A DNA stretch of 64,000 nt from Puccinia triticina (Eukaryota; Basidiomycota; Pucciniomycetes; Pucciniales; Pucciniaceae). The stretch spans positions 2,790,001 through 2,854,000 of the forward strand of contig NC_070566.1 of assembly GCF_026914185.1 (NCBI RefSeq), in the 5' to 3' direction. Position 1 is the stretch's first letter. Every line of letters begins with the position of its first letter. Below the pieces are notes generated by a model that was not told where the DNA came from, made no database searches, and saw nothing but the letters and a program-made list of their open reading frames with translations. This document shows positions 43,311 through 55,428 of the stretch, piece by piece. The position numbers and the translations under genes were made by a program.

Positions 43311-45038
43311 TCATAGCCCAAGGATCATCTTATTTCCTTCCTGTAAATTACGGGTCTGTGGAATATCAAGCCCACACAAGCATTCATAGAATTTTTCAAT
43401 CCATCCCTGTGGCACAGTTTCTTGTTCATGAAAATCCAGCATCTTCTTGATGGAATTGTGAAGGTCTAGATATTCTTCTTTTGATTTGGGCTGTGATTTT
43501 TGAAGGAATTCACCAAAATGTACCATGAATATGAGTTTATTGCGGAGGACCTTAAGCTGAATATGATTGGGTATAAATTCAATTATAATTTCTGGATAAT
43601 TACTATGGAGGAAATTCACAATGTGATAGGCCATTGTGAATTCATGCTTGAGCCTGTTTCCAGACAATCTTTCTAGAGGTTGGTAAAAGTATTCAAGCAC
43701 ACTTTGAATCATAAGAATTGTTTCCTGATTTTCCGTATTTTTCTTCACTTCATCTCCTTTGGTAATGCTTAAACTGGAAGAGATCATCTTGATATCCTCA
43801 AGAAAAGTTTCTGAGATAAACTGTGTGCGTATTTTGTGGAATTTTGAAGTCTCTGCTTCCAGTTCCAAGTTATCATATGGATATTGCATTTCCATGATTT
43901 TTACTATGGCATAATATTGCGAAAGTATTTTGTCTTGGGTAGAGATGCCTGCATTGGATCCAGTTTTCATATTCCAGGGGTAGATATCCAGGCAAGATCC
44001 AGGAACATGAAAGCAAAGATATCAATCCTTCAGAAGCCAGAGTAAGTGGTGTAAATCATGAAACAATATTAAGCTCATCAGCTGAGGACATACCTGCAGA
44101 AGATTTAGTAAAATGGTTTATCATCATCACAGTCTTTGTGAACTCTTTCCCACAAGAGCCCCAAAAAAAACCAAGGTGATGCAGCCCTCCAAAGGAGCTG
44201 CTGTATTCAATCAACCTTGAAACTGCTTCAGTCAGAGTCTTTGGTTTTAAAGCTTTAACATCATTGAGGAAATCTGGTGGCCCTACTTTGCATAACTGAA
44301 TAAAATCAGCTAAAAGAAATAGTGTTTCTGAATATTTAGACATGAAATTCTTCATAAATTCTTCAGGATTCTTATTTTGAAAATCAAGGAAGTTGGTTTG
44401 CACGCTTTTCCACCGCTCAACTATTGGTTTGGTAACATATTTCTCTACATCATAGGAGGGACCGCCGCGTAATTTCTTGCTTGAATATAGCTTAGCCCTT
44501 TGGATAAACACCTCAGGCTGCATTTGTTTTTTGAACTCTTCATAGAATCCTTCGATTTCTGTGGTGAGAGTATGTTGGAATTCATTGGAACTTTCCGTGT
44601 CCAATTCTTTGAGTTCTTCAATTCTTTCCTCAACATATCCTCTTCTCCTTTCAAAAAGCCCGATTTGATCTGTTTAGTTTTAAATGAGTGAGCTGGTTGT
44701 GCGGGTCAAGGTTGGTTTGTAGATCAAGAGGCAAAACACTTACCCTGTTTTGAAGCTGCGGCATTGGAAACTCTCTGCCTCATATATATTGGTTTATGAA
44801 TATTTTCGGTGTTTCTGTCTTTTGTGCAAACATCCCAGGGAACTGGGCGACCATTCCAAGAAAATATTGAACAAAACGACAAAACAAGTTAAGCATAAAA
44901 CTTCCAGCGGGAACAAAAGACACCATTCTTACCCAAGGAGAGGGTATATCCTCCCCGTGCTGGACTGGACATTGCCAATTGGCTGGCTCCTAGTATGTAA
45001 AGAGTGACGTATAAGAATGTGCGCTGTAGTTTAATCAT
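43311..45038 (-). CDS. Predicted secreted protein, four exons (464 aa), family unknown
   Basis: Exons on the minus strand: 45038-44933, 44818-44744, 44669-44094, 43948-43311. All three introns are phase 1 with GTAAGA/GTAAGT/GTATGT donors, and 1395 coding nt keep frame. Residues 1-25 (MIKLQRTFLYVTLYILGASQ and after) form a signal peptide. The rest is charged and almost certainly helical, with repeated E-E-F-K, YVTKPIVERW and FLQKSQPKSKEEY-like stretches, few Cys and no membrane segment. No catalytic motif is apparent. I infer a secreted, possibly host-directed protein of the kind expanded in rust fungi. The retained intron structure and tandem broken copy mark it as part of a young family. Confidence 0.75.
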
Positions 45039-45699
45039 GATTTAAAGAGACGTGTTTGCGCTGAGACGCTCGGATAATAAGTTTGCAAGTTTGAAAGATA
45101 AGGAGTCAGGCAAGGTCTATGCCTGCGACGATTGGACAGCCCTCTGAAGGAGATTATAATATGGGCTAGCTGATTGATGCAAAATAAGTAGCATCAAGCG
45201 GGCAGTAGGCCCCCTGTTTATAACGATTGGCCCAGAAATTCACAGTGACATCAAAATCCAAACTGCATGCGTTACAACTACATATTTATATTCCATGCAC
45301 AATTCTTCTAGTGAACGGTAAGAGTAAGAGTGACTCGGCAAAGCAGTCCTCCAGATGATGATTTTGTAGGATCACGACTGGAGCTGGTTTCCAAAGCGGG
45401 CGGAGTTCCAAGCAAGGTGGTAAATACTACCTTCACAAAGTGTACATCTGTACTCAAAGTGGCTGTCAAGTCCCTGCCTGTGTTTCGTCGGAGGGACTTC
45501 GCTATAGTCCAAGCCACACGCTTTGTTTGATACGTTACTAAGAGCCAATCGGGGTCAATCTGACAACTGAGGGGTACCTACAGTTACAGCCTTTGATGCA
45601 AACCTTGAAGTTGAGGCTTGATTGACCCGACTGAGACTGCCGCCACTCCAGAGGCAAGGAGGAAAGTCAAGCCCATGCAGGTCCAATGTCCAAGCTTCG

Positions 45700-45819
45700 C
45701 AGCAACTCGGTGAAGCTGATGCTGAGATGAATACTGAAAAATGGGTTAAGGAACTTGGCTGCGCCTTGGATGAACGGTTTGTCAATTGTCATCCCAACAC
45801 AAGCTTCACCGAGTTGCTG
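45700..45819. repeat. 18-bp inverted repeat pair
   Basis: CAGCAACTCGGTGAAGCT (45700-45717) and its exact reverse complement (45802-45819), 84 bp apart. The interval 45120-46420 holds two short plus-strand ORFs (45330-45530, 45622-45822) of uncertain standing and no convincing gene. Confidence 0.7.
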
Positions 45820-46481
45820 TAACTCTCCTTAAGCGCTACCTTGGTTGAGGGCTGGGGAGGATTTGTGTGTAGTTGTAATATTGACTCCGATGGCCTCATT
45901 GTCCGTGGTATGTAACAAACCAAGCAGGTCGTTGGGACTGCCCCGTGAGTACAATTGTACAATTTGTAAAGGACATCAACAAATAAATATTTCCCTTTGC
46001 CCTTGGAACTCCAGCTCCGATGGTACACGTAAAGGGGGTTTTTTATCTAGAATTGAGAGCGTCTACCATTACACCATAAAAAAATCAACAAAGAACACAA
46101 CATACACCCAAGAAGAAACAGTAAGCTAAAATAATTACGTGTCGGATGCATATTAAATAGGCTTAAAAAATGTAGACCATACTTTTGTGTACGCGTGATA
46201 GTATAGACGGAGGCGATTTTTGCTTTTAATCTTGACAAAAATCGAAACCATGGACAGTTTTTTTTTGGTTTAAATTGTATACAAAGACACCAACGATGGC
46301 AAAGAGGACAACGTGATTTTTCGGGGGTATCGTACGATTTTTGAGAGGCTGGCAGTGTGAGAAACACGAGCTTGAAGTTCAATAAGGCGGTGTTTTTATT
46401 ACCGCTGATGTGCCCTATCATCTTCCATGGAGCTTTTGGGAGCCGTATAGTTCTGAAGAGAAGAAAGAGGGGTGGGTGGGG

Positions 46482-48078
46482 TCAATTGAACAGCCGCATG
46501 AAGACGGAAGAGGCAGGACGAACGACGTAATCCTTAGACTCAGCGGCGCGGTATTCGTCGATGAGGTCGACGAGGACGTCTCTAGACTCGTCGAACTCGT
46601 CCCAACTGTTTGCAAACATATTAGTCTTCTTGTATTGGTCCAAGAACGCGTTTCTCTTCCGAAGACGGTCGTACTGATCGAGGGTCCTTTTGAACAGCTA
46701 CAAATGGTTTTCGAGAGCAGGATGATTCCTTTAGAGAGTGCGAGGCCAAGAGGTGATCAGGGGGCGCGCTTAACTGAGGCAATACTTGTGTGGTTGGCTA
46801 GCATTAATCCGCTGACTCGGTGTTGGGTTTGGATGTATGGTGACTTCTTTGTTAGTGCTACTTGGATTGAGGCCGGGCCCCATGGGATAAAATTGGCCAG
46901 ATGACGCTCCCGTATCCTCAGTAGTGATTTATGAACCTGGTCGAAAAAAAAAAAAAACGCCCCGATGGTTAGACATATAAAGCATTTGTATGTAATGTGC
47001 CAAGGGGACCACACACATCTGTTGGGTCGACTTCGCCCTGGATGATGTTGAGGATGGAGATGTAGCAAGCTGATTTGTTGATTGTTGCGCCGGTAGAGAC
47101 CATCCGGTTCTTAGGCTGGAGCAGCCTGCGCATGACGTCGAGTACGGTTGTCTTTCTGACGCTCTTTGCCTCTTCCTGGCCGTCGCGTTCGGATGTGAAG
47201 GGGGTATAGGATGTCATGAGGAAGTGGCAGCGCGGGGTGGGGATCAAGCTTGCGATCATTCCGACGAGGTCGTTGTTCATATATCCGGGGTATCTGAGCG
47301 TGGTTGTGGCGGCGGACATGACGGTGGAGACGAGCCGGTTGGTCTGCTGCCAGGTGGGTGAGGAGACGTGAAGCTTGTCAGAGACGATCCTGGCGAGGGC
47401 GGCGTTGTCGAGTACGACGACTGAGTCAGAGTGGTTGACGAGACGCTTGATGGCGAGGATGGAGTTGTAGGGCTGGACGACGACATCTGAGCTATCGTCA
47501 CTGTGGGGGAAGACGGAGTAGGTTTGGACGAGTTTCTTGGGATATGAGTCGGAGAGCCGTTCGAGAAGGTAGGAGCCTAGTCCGGATCCGGTTCCGCCGG
47601 CGATCGAATGTAAGAGCATGAATCCCTCGAGTGAATCTGAGCCGTCGGCCTCGCGATCGAGCATGTCCATGACCTCCTCGTAGATCTTCTCTCCGGTCTC
47701 GTAGCCAGCCGCCCAGTTATTGCCCGCCCCGCCGCCGTCCTTTGAAAGGTAGACGTTCTCTGGGTTGTACAGCTTGCTGTATTCGCTGGTCAGGATGGTA
47801 TTGATCACCCGTGGTTCGAGGTCGATCATGATAGCCCGTGGGATGTAATGGTCGTCATCTGCCTGGTAGAAGAAGACATCCTTGCGGTCGATGGCCGAAC
47901 AGTCGTTAGTCTGGAATGGATTATTGCTGATCGATGCTGAGGAGGAGGACGGCTGTGGGGGTGGCTGGAGCAGTCCGGTGGGCGAGATGCCATGTTCGGC
48001 GCAGATCTGTGGCCAGAACTCGGCCGAGATTTGGTTTCCGGCTTGTCCGGCTGAGATCGTGATGAGTTCTCGAGGCAT
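46482..48078 (-). CDS. TUB4: Gamma-tubulin
   Basis: Nucleates microtubules at the spindle pole body as part of the gamma-tubulin complex. Exons on the minus strand: 48078-47017, 46936-46775, 46697-46482; introns are phase 0 with donors GTGTGT and GTTAAG; 479 aa. The start MPREL is that of the family; an in-frame ATG at 48240 would add 54 basic residues with no counterpart, so I rejected it. Visible motifs are GQAGNQI near residue 10, the tubulin signature GGTGSGLGS near 165, DVVVQPYNS near 205, [14 protein letters not shown] near 265 and [20 protein letters not shown] near 315. A Pro/Ser-rich insert of about 20 residues at 38-58 ([13 protein letters not shown]) is not usual in the family. The last exon ends with the [13 protein letters not shown] helix and a tail rich in acidic residues. 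Confidence 0.97.
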
Positions 48079-48249
48079 CTTTCGGCGTGTTCTGGGTTTC
48101 TTTTTTCTTCCCGTCCCGGGGCGGAAGTCCCCTGCGGACATGTCCCAACCTGTCACAAGCCTGAGCTCGCGAACCCTGAAGGTTGCCCGCCGGCGACGGC
48201 AGGGAGGCAGCCGGGGACGCCGAGATTGGACAAGTTGCACTGCAGTGGT

Positions 48250-51200
48250 ATATTAATGCACAAAATTAACACCAGTCCTCCTGGTGTGAGGCTCGCTGGG
48301 GCTGGCGGCTCCGTTCCAGTGGCGTTGTCAAGCTAGGCAAATGCGTATTTTGTGTGCAAAGGGGGTTTGAAGGTCCAAATGCAACAGTTTCTTCATCAGT
48401 TTGGAACAGCTTGTATTACCCGAGGCGAATTTTTAGCAGATGCGCCTCGGGGCAAGACTTGTGCTTTCCGGGGCGAAGAGGCCACCGCGCTTTAATCTTG
48501 CCTATGAGCCCCCAGATCGACCAATCCCCCTTGCCGCAGGCAGCCACTGACTGGTGACTGGTCCAAGGCTAGGAGAGATTGAATAAAAATGCTAGCTTAC
48601 TTTCCCTAGTTTCTCCTGCTTCCCCTTGACAGTGATGAATTGGCTTCGGTCTAGGAGCATGGATTTCTTCAATCTTCTCCTAGGATGTATACATATTCCT
48701 GATCAGATTGCCCCGTAAAACAAGCACAGTCCAGCCCGAACGTAGACACATCCCTTCCTTCTTCGTGAGGCAGGGGGGCTCGCGCAAAGCCCGACCTTGC
48801 CCCTGCGGGTGTACTGTAACTGCCCTTCGGGCTCTCGCTCGAGATGAATGTGGTATAAAAAAATACTGTAGACCAGCGGGCCTTTCTCTTTTGTTTTACG
48901 CGTGGCCCCTGACTCGCGTCCCGCGACGGTTTAGCATGTTGGCACTGAATAACTCGACAGGCACTGTGAAATCGTTTTGATTCCCTCTTTTTACGTGCTG
49001 CTTTGGTAGAATGTGGACTGGCAGTTGCCACCATCATTGTGATATACTTACTTGTTGTTAATGCCTTTCCGTTCGCAATTGCCCCATGTTCGTCAGAATG
49101 TGAACGTCACCAATGTATTCTCCACCGATGTAAATATCCCCCGAGAGGTGTGCAAGGCAATTTTGATGTTAATACATAGAGAAGTGAACACCGCCTCAAC
49201 TTTGTTGGTAGTACATTCTAGCTGAGACCATGATGAGTACCTGATCACCCTCAACTCCTTTATCATTACTGCATAAATAGCCGAACACAACATGACTCTA
49301 CATAATTCTATCAATATGGGGGAGATCCCGTTCCCAACTTCCGTTTTACGTTTGAATGCTGAACATTCAAGTCGGTGGAGTCGATTTTGTGCACCCCTAA
49401 ATTCATCAGGAAAGAACTTGCCCCTGACTGTCCCTTTGGGACTCAACAGGAAAAATGTTGATGTATGGGAAAATGGTTGTGTCACTTGATGGCGGTTCTT
49501 GTTCCAGGCACCCACCCCTGCACCTTGCAAGAAGCAATTGACCTTTCCCCCAAAGACGTCTATTCCGATCCTCTCATGCTGCAATCTTCTTGTCGCGACC
49601 ATCCATGGGCAATCTCGGGTCAATGACTTGAGTGATCGATTTCTGCATACATAAATTTATGCCCCCGCAAAACCAGGAGCTATATTGAGGTGCAGAATAC
49701 GTAACTCTAGTAGTCAACCCTCTAACATGTGTAGGCCAGTTTTTGGAGTAGGGAACCTCTCGAGTTACGATTTTTCAATGATATTTAATGCACAATCTTC
49801 AAGATGCGGAAGGGTATTTTCATGCAAAATATCCAGAAGCTCTTCAGATGATCACCTCCGGGATGAGTTGCCCGAAGATCCCCTGCTCAAGCCTCGGCGT
49901 CTACTCCGGGCACGAGTTTTATTCGGGCCTGTTTGAAGGATTGATGAGCTTGATGAGCGTCTTTTCAATCAATTCAGCGGTACCGCACCGGTCAACAGAT
50001 GGGTGGCAACTGATACAATCGTCGTTGCCATTGCTCAACAGTCACCTTCAACCGTTTGTCCAACATCCTGAAGCAGTCTTCTGAAATCTTCTGCTGCACC
50101 AAAGCTAATAGTACCACAGGGGAAAAAACCTTAACCAGACTGGAGACTATCCACCTTGAGCGCGACAAAGAGGGTCCGTTGGACAACAATTACCACCGAA
50201 TCGCCTAAAGCAACGCTTGGCAGCCGGAGAAACCTTGCTAGAGCAGCGTGAAGCAGGGTATATTGTATTTAATACGCATTTTATGTACCTCCATCCGAGG
50301 ACCTCGTATATACATGCAGGGATAACGAAAGAAAAGAACACCGGCAACGAAAGCCGGTTCAATTAGGTATCAAGCCACACACGCGAGCCGGGTTCCGGAC
50401 TCGACAGAGAAGCGGATAAGAGCGGATATGTACATTTTATATGGATCTTGGTTAATGTGGTTATATGTATGATATAGAGAGACGGCTCAAGTGAACTGAG
50501 GGCGGAGTGGCGGAAGAGAACGAGCATCAGTGCCGGGTTTTTTTCTTCTTCTTCTTCAGCGTAAACAATAATAATTATCATCGTTAGAGGAAGAGAATCC
50601 TTTAGCACCTTTGTTTGGTGAGTGTTTTCTATGATGTATCGGAGATTTTCAATCAGTGGGCGATGACTGCCAATTGTCAATCAGAGTCAACCATTCATGG
50701 GGTCCACGTACCCATCCAGGACTTTTTCCTGCACAACTTAAAACCTCACGGGCTGTCTTCCACTACCTCACAGTCCATCAACTTCTGGTTTAGCCGACGA
50801 AGGTCACATGTAGGGTAAATAGGTCAGCAGTGACACGGGTTCTGCAGCAAAAAGGTTTGGCCTCAGCTGACCCCTTTGAGTGCGAGAGCGCAGCCGCTCG
50901 TGTTCTCTAGTTCTGTACATAAAAAAGTGGAAGACTCAAGCTCCAAGCCGTTCGCCCCTGAACCCATGGAAAAACGCGTCCACCAAGGGGTGGGTTACAT
51001 AATAGGGGTTTAGCTGTAGCAATGTGGAAGTGGGGTTGTCAAAATTCGGGCGCGCAAGCCTTTAGCCATCATGTCCCGTAAATGACGTGACGGTACTTAC
51101 ATCCCCTGGGCCCTCCAGCCGTGACACTGGGTGTAAAGGCATGCTTGCAGAAAAGAGCTCCATACGTTTTTTCTCTGACAGAGGATTTCCTTCCGTCCTC

Positions 51201-52380
51201 TTCCGGTCGATGCGGTATCCCTGTTCTGATCCGTGCCAAACGATAGGGCCTGTCGTGACAGACACGTAAACTGATTTCCGTGGGCTGCCTAAATTACTTG
51301 AGATCCAGATCGATCTACCATATCTTGACTTGAGGTTTATTGTCCAATTTTCAGCAATACAGAGCTTTTCAGTGGTTTGCGATCGACGTGATCCTCATGA
51401 TCCAAAACTTTCTTCAGACTGTGAGGCCTGATCTCAGTATCTTTCTCCAAACAAGCTTTACCACTAACCCAAGTAATACCAGAGAGGAGAAAGAGTGATA
51501 GGCTTTTAATTTCCTCTCTCTTTTTTTTGGGCTTCTTGACCGACATATCTTTTTATTTATATAATACACGTACACATATAAGCAGCGTGCTTTCCCAGTC
51601 GTTTGAACCGTGTGCAGTCTGGCCAAAGCATACGAACCCGGTCCCATTTGGTAAGCTTTCTGGGGTACAGCTTCTCTTTTCGAATGACTGCTTCTTTTAC
51701 AATTTTGCTGGCGCATGATGAGGGGCTCTTTCATACATCCGCTATGTGGATCGCCAGATATCGGTTCCCAAGAGCCAGAATATCGTCCTCACTGCGCTGG
51801 AACCCATCAATAACAAGATTGCAGCCGTTCTTTAGAATTTGGGACCACGCGTGTTGAGCAGCAGCCTCCTGAATCTCGCACCGGCGCGCCGGGAGAAAGA
51901 CTTGTTGCCTCAAGGGTGCCTTCTTCTATCCATACATCAGACCCGTTCCACTAATTCTTTCTCCACAAACGCCTCTCCATTCTATATAGTCGAAGTCCAT
52001 CTATCCTCGCTTCCAAGTTCCAACGTTGATATTCCCATTTCTACTTTCTTACTGTTATCATCAATCTCAGGTGGCATTTCAATAGAATCTGCGTCCAATT
52101 CAGTTACAGTTACAACACCATACCACGATACATAACTTCTTTCCGTGATCACCACACGATTCCTCAAATCTAGCCTTCATCAAAGATTTCAGATTTCACC
52201 CTTATCCGTCCCAGATCTGCCAAGTGTTCTTTCCGTGTGCGTCTGCTTGATTGCCCGGAGAGGCCTATCACATTTCTCAAGATTCCGCCAACTGTCGTTC
52301 TCATTACCCCCGTCGTCATTCCGCTGTATGTTTATGCGCGCCCTCCTTTTTGAGCAAGTTGTACTGATTGATTGAACTTG
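48250..52380. other. Intergenic region, no supported gene
   Basis: Four kilobases between the divergent gamma-tubulin and GATA-factor genes. Scattered ORFs up to 176 codons (minus 49093-49623) lack motifs and overlap others. A (CTT)n run is at about 50540-50560. CT-rich sequence at 52140-52330 probably belongs to the promoter and leader of the GATA gene. Confidence 0.5.
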
Positions 52381-52384
52381 ATGG

Positions 52385-54221
52385 ATGGGCGATAAGCCTG
52401 GGTTTCCCCTCTACCTTACTAGTTCGCAGAGGCTTTTTCCAGCAATTCAAATTACCCAGCCATCGGCACTTCGAAACCTGCGTCCATTTGGACTCGCTCA
52501 ACCGGCACGTTTTGTACGTACCTGTCTGTCACCAACATTTTCCTTTGTGCCGGGTTGCCCTCTCCTCCCGGAGTATGTATGAAGGCGGCTGAGCTGAATG
52601 GAATGTATTCTTGTTTGATTCACAGCCGGACCGTCCCGGCATGCCTGCGCCCATGGTTGCCATTAAGCGCTCAGAGTCGCCCGTCCCGCTACCTCCTCCC
52701 AATCGCAGCCGGCGCGAATCAATCAATCACAATATACCCGCCCCGGAGCACCATCAGATGCTAACACTTCCTCCGTTCTCTTATGTCAATGGACTGAGTG
52801 CATTTACCCTCCACGGAATGGGAGAGGAATCCCCAACCGAGGCCTGCCCTCCGTCCATGTATCATCATCACCCGCCGGCATCCTATCAGCTAAATACAGC
52901 CGCCCATTCTGGGTTCAGCTCTCCAACTAGCAATCACTCTAGCCCAAATCCATATGGCGATTTTAATGCATTCCCGCTCAGCCCACCGAGCACCGGCACA
53001 ACCCTTTCCTCAGTCGTCTCTCAGCCACACAATCCATCACATCATGGCCCTTTGACTCACCAGCTGCCTCATCAACCATTGTCGCCCGCCGACTTGAGCT
53101 CCGGTATCAGTCCAAACGGAGCATTCGAAATTACTCGTTCTGGTCATCCTTACAATTTACCCAACCATCGTTACAGCCGGAGGGAATCTTATTCGACAAC
53201 CGTTCATGATACTTCTTACGAACGCAGGCACTCCACTGTTTCAGTAGGGTCCTTGCGTAGTCCGCAGTCCAGTTCTCCTTACCCTACCTATGCATCATTA
53301 GACCCCCACACGAGTGCACAATCTCAGATTTATACTTTAGCCGAAGACCTCTCCAGCCAAGGGATGTTTTACCTCGATTCAGGGCGTCACACCGTGCCTC
53401 CACCTTCCGTCATAGCCGCTTCCAATGTTATGCAGGCCGGGATGATGGCCGAGGCACCGCGCCTGACGCAAGGCCAGGTTCCCCAGATGGTTACTTCTGC
53501 CCCTCCGGTAAGGCAATGATTCCGGTCAAGCTATCATTATAAACCATGTGAAACTCGTCAAAAACCGCCTTCTCCGCCATCATGCTAACCTTGCATGATC
53601 CTCTATTTTTTAAAATAAAACATCACTATCATCAGCCTTCAAAACTTGCAACCAGGCAATATCGTAAGAAAACCCCGCCAGAAGTTTGTGCAGTGTGCCC
53701 CACTAAGGATACCCCCGAATGGAGGAAAGGGCCTTCTGGTTTACGAACCCTGTGAGTGACATTGTTTGACAAGATTTTCCCCAAATAGATACCTTTCCTG
53801 ATTGTCTTGTATCCTTGACAGCTGCAATGCGTGCGGGCTTGCTGCCGCCAAGCTTGGGCTCGGAGATCCCACGTGTATTGAGGACGTATGGGCCCAGTTG
53901 CGTGAAATAGGCATCACTCGCTTTCGTGCGAGTTACGTTCTTGGAGATCTCAAGAAAGCAGCGGCCGCTCAAAGCTGGGTATCCCAGTCGCAAAATGGCG
54001 GCCGTGCGGGTAACACGAGTCGCTATTCGTATTCGGCTTCGAAAAGCTCCCCTAAAATCAAGTCAAGCCGATCATCATTTTCTAGCATGACCGGTCCACC
54101 GGCCAGAACGACCAGCAATCGCAACCCAGCTGAGATTGATACAGCCCAGCAACTACAGTGCCCGAACCCTCTTCTCTGTAACCCCGCGCCCGCAAAATGT
54201 TTTTTGAACTTTGACTGCTAA
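52385..54221 (+). CDS. GATA-type zinc-finger transcription factor
   Basis: Four exons: 52385-52513, 52626-53507, 53636-53751, 53822-54221; 1527 nt, 508 aa. The finger is coded across the third intron: CAVC...TLCNACG, that is CX2CX18CX2C, the long-loop form also seen in plant GATA and fungal white-collar factors. It binds GATA sites in DNA. Residues 45-340 are Pro/Ser/His rich and probably disordered, with a PPSFSYVNG-like and many SSP motifs; the segment after the finger (VWAQLREIGITRFRASYVLG) is likely helical. The first exon is my inference from an in-frame GTACGT donor and TTCACAG acceptor; the alternative is to start at the ATG at 52641 or 52653. A short upstream ORF at 52380 overlaps the chosen start (ATGGATGGGCGATAA). 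Confidence 0.85.
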
Positions 54222-55428
54222 GTTGTTCGACCCAGTATGACCCCACGCATGTGTGCTGTCCATTCTTGGTCTCTATAGAAGTAGTAGAATCAAAAGTTAT
54301 AAACTGCAAGTTGCTAGGCCCAATAACCATAAAAGTTTGTTGTTTTTCCAGGCGTGTAGCCTTCTGGGTATGGATTAATCTTTTTGAAACTCTTATCTTA
54401 ATTTTCAATACTGTAGCATTGGAAGGACAGTTGGCTGGCTTGTTTTCGAAGCAAGAGATATCAGTTTTCTATAGACAGCAGTTTGGTCTCTACTCGCGCT
54501 AGCACGTTGTTACTATCAAATATTTTATTTATTTATATTCCTATATCCTGCTCGTTTAATCTTTGGAACTTATTTATTGTCTGGTCCTTGCTCTATCACA
54601 TCTGTTCCTGCTTCTTTCCTGTTAGAGGTTCCCTACAATTATATCACACATCCGTTGATCTAGTGTCTTTAACCAGTGTTCTGTCTAGCGATAATAAAAA
54701 ATCTAAGCAACAAAAACAAGATAGAAATGGCAAAAAAAATATAGAAATGGGCAAAATCTCTCCACATAGAAGCGGGCAAGTGTTATGGAGAGCAAGGCAA
54801 AGATTGATATCAAGTTGGTATGATGTTTTTTGTATTTCAGCTGTCAAAGAGGATTTGGGCTGTGAGAGAGGAGCCAATTGGGAAAGAAGAGTAGAGTGTG
54901 GGCGATTGGTGTCGACGGGGAGTTCCCCACTTTTTTTTATTCATTTTCTGGGTGACGGGGCGACTTTTTGCCTATTGTCTTTGTTCATCAGTAACTTGGT
55001 GGATGATTTTTCTGGAATATATAAGCAATGAGCTTTTACGAATATTTTTCCGTAGCCGTAAATGTTTTTCTCGTTTCATTGAAGGCTCCTGTAGCTTTTG
55101 TAAAGAATGGTGAGGGTGCTAAACCAAATGCTTTCAGCGGGCTCTGGTATGGAGATTCACCTAAAGATGCCATCTCGGCGAGTGCGAGGACAATGAAAAC
55201 ATATCATGGGGGCTGTACGATCGAGATGACAACAGTCTCTGGTTTCCAAAACACCTTTACAGTGGTTTACAGTGCGTGACTGAGGCTGGTGACGTAGCAC
55301 TGACGCCCAACAAGTGCGACTCGACTCCGCTCCGCCTGCTGGCCAAATTCTTCTTGCCTACCACTCCAACACTTCCAAGACATCATCCAGCTCCAGCTTC
55401 CCCCACCAACTTGGCTCAGAAAAACAGG
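54222..55428. other. Intergenic region, no supported gene
   Basis: ORFs at 54483-55031 and 55028-55279 are Phe/Leu/Ser-rich or lack motifs, and I do not accept them. Poly-A/AT runs around 54690-54760 may mark the 3' end of the GATA transcript. 55030-55280 has a G/C content like coding sequence, but I could not link it to a gene. Confidence 0.4.

Noticed and set aside
46410..46904. 164-codon ORF on the plus strand
   Set aside because: Opposite strand of gamma-tubulin exons 2 and 3; no motif.
48079..48240. Upstream ATG extending gamma-tubulin by 54 residues
   Set aside because: The extension is basic and has no counterpart in gamma-tubulins, which start MPRE.
54483..55031. 182-codon ORF
   Set aside because: Hydrophobic start arises from AT-rich intergenic sequence; contains Lys/Gln-rich A-run product; no homologous motif.
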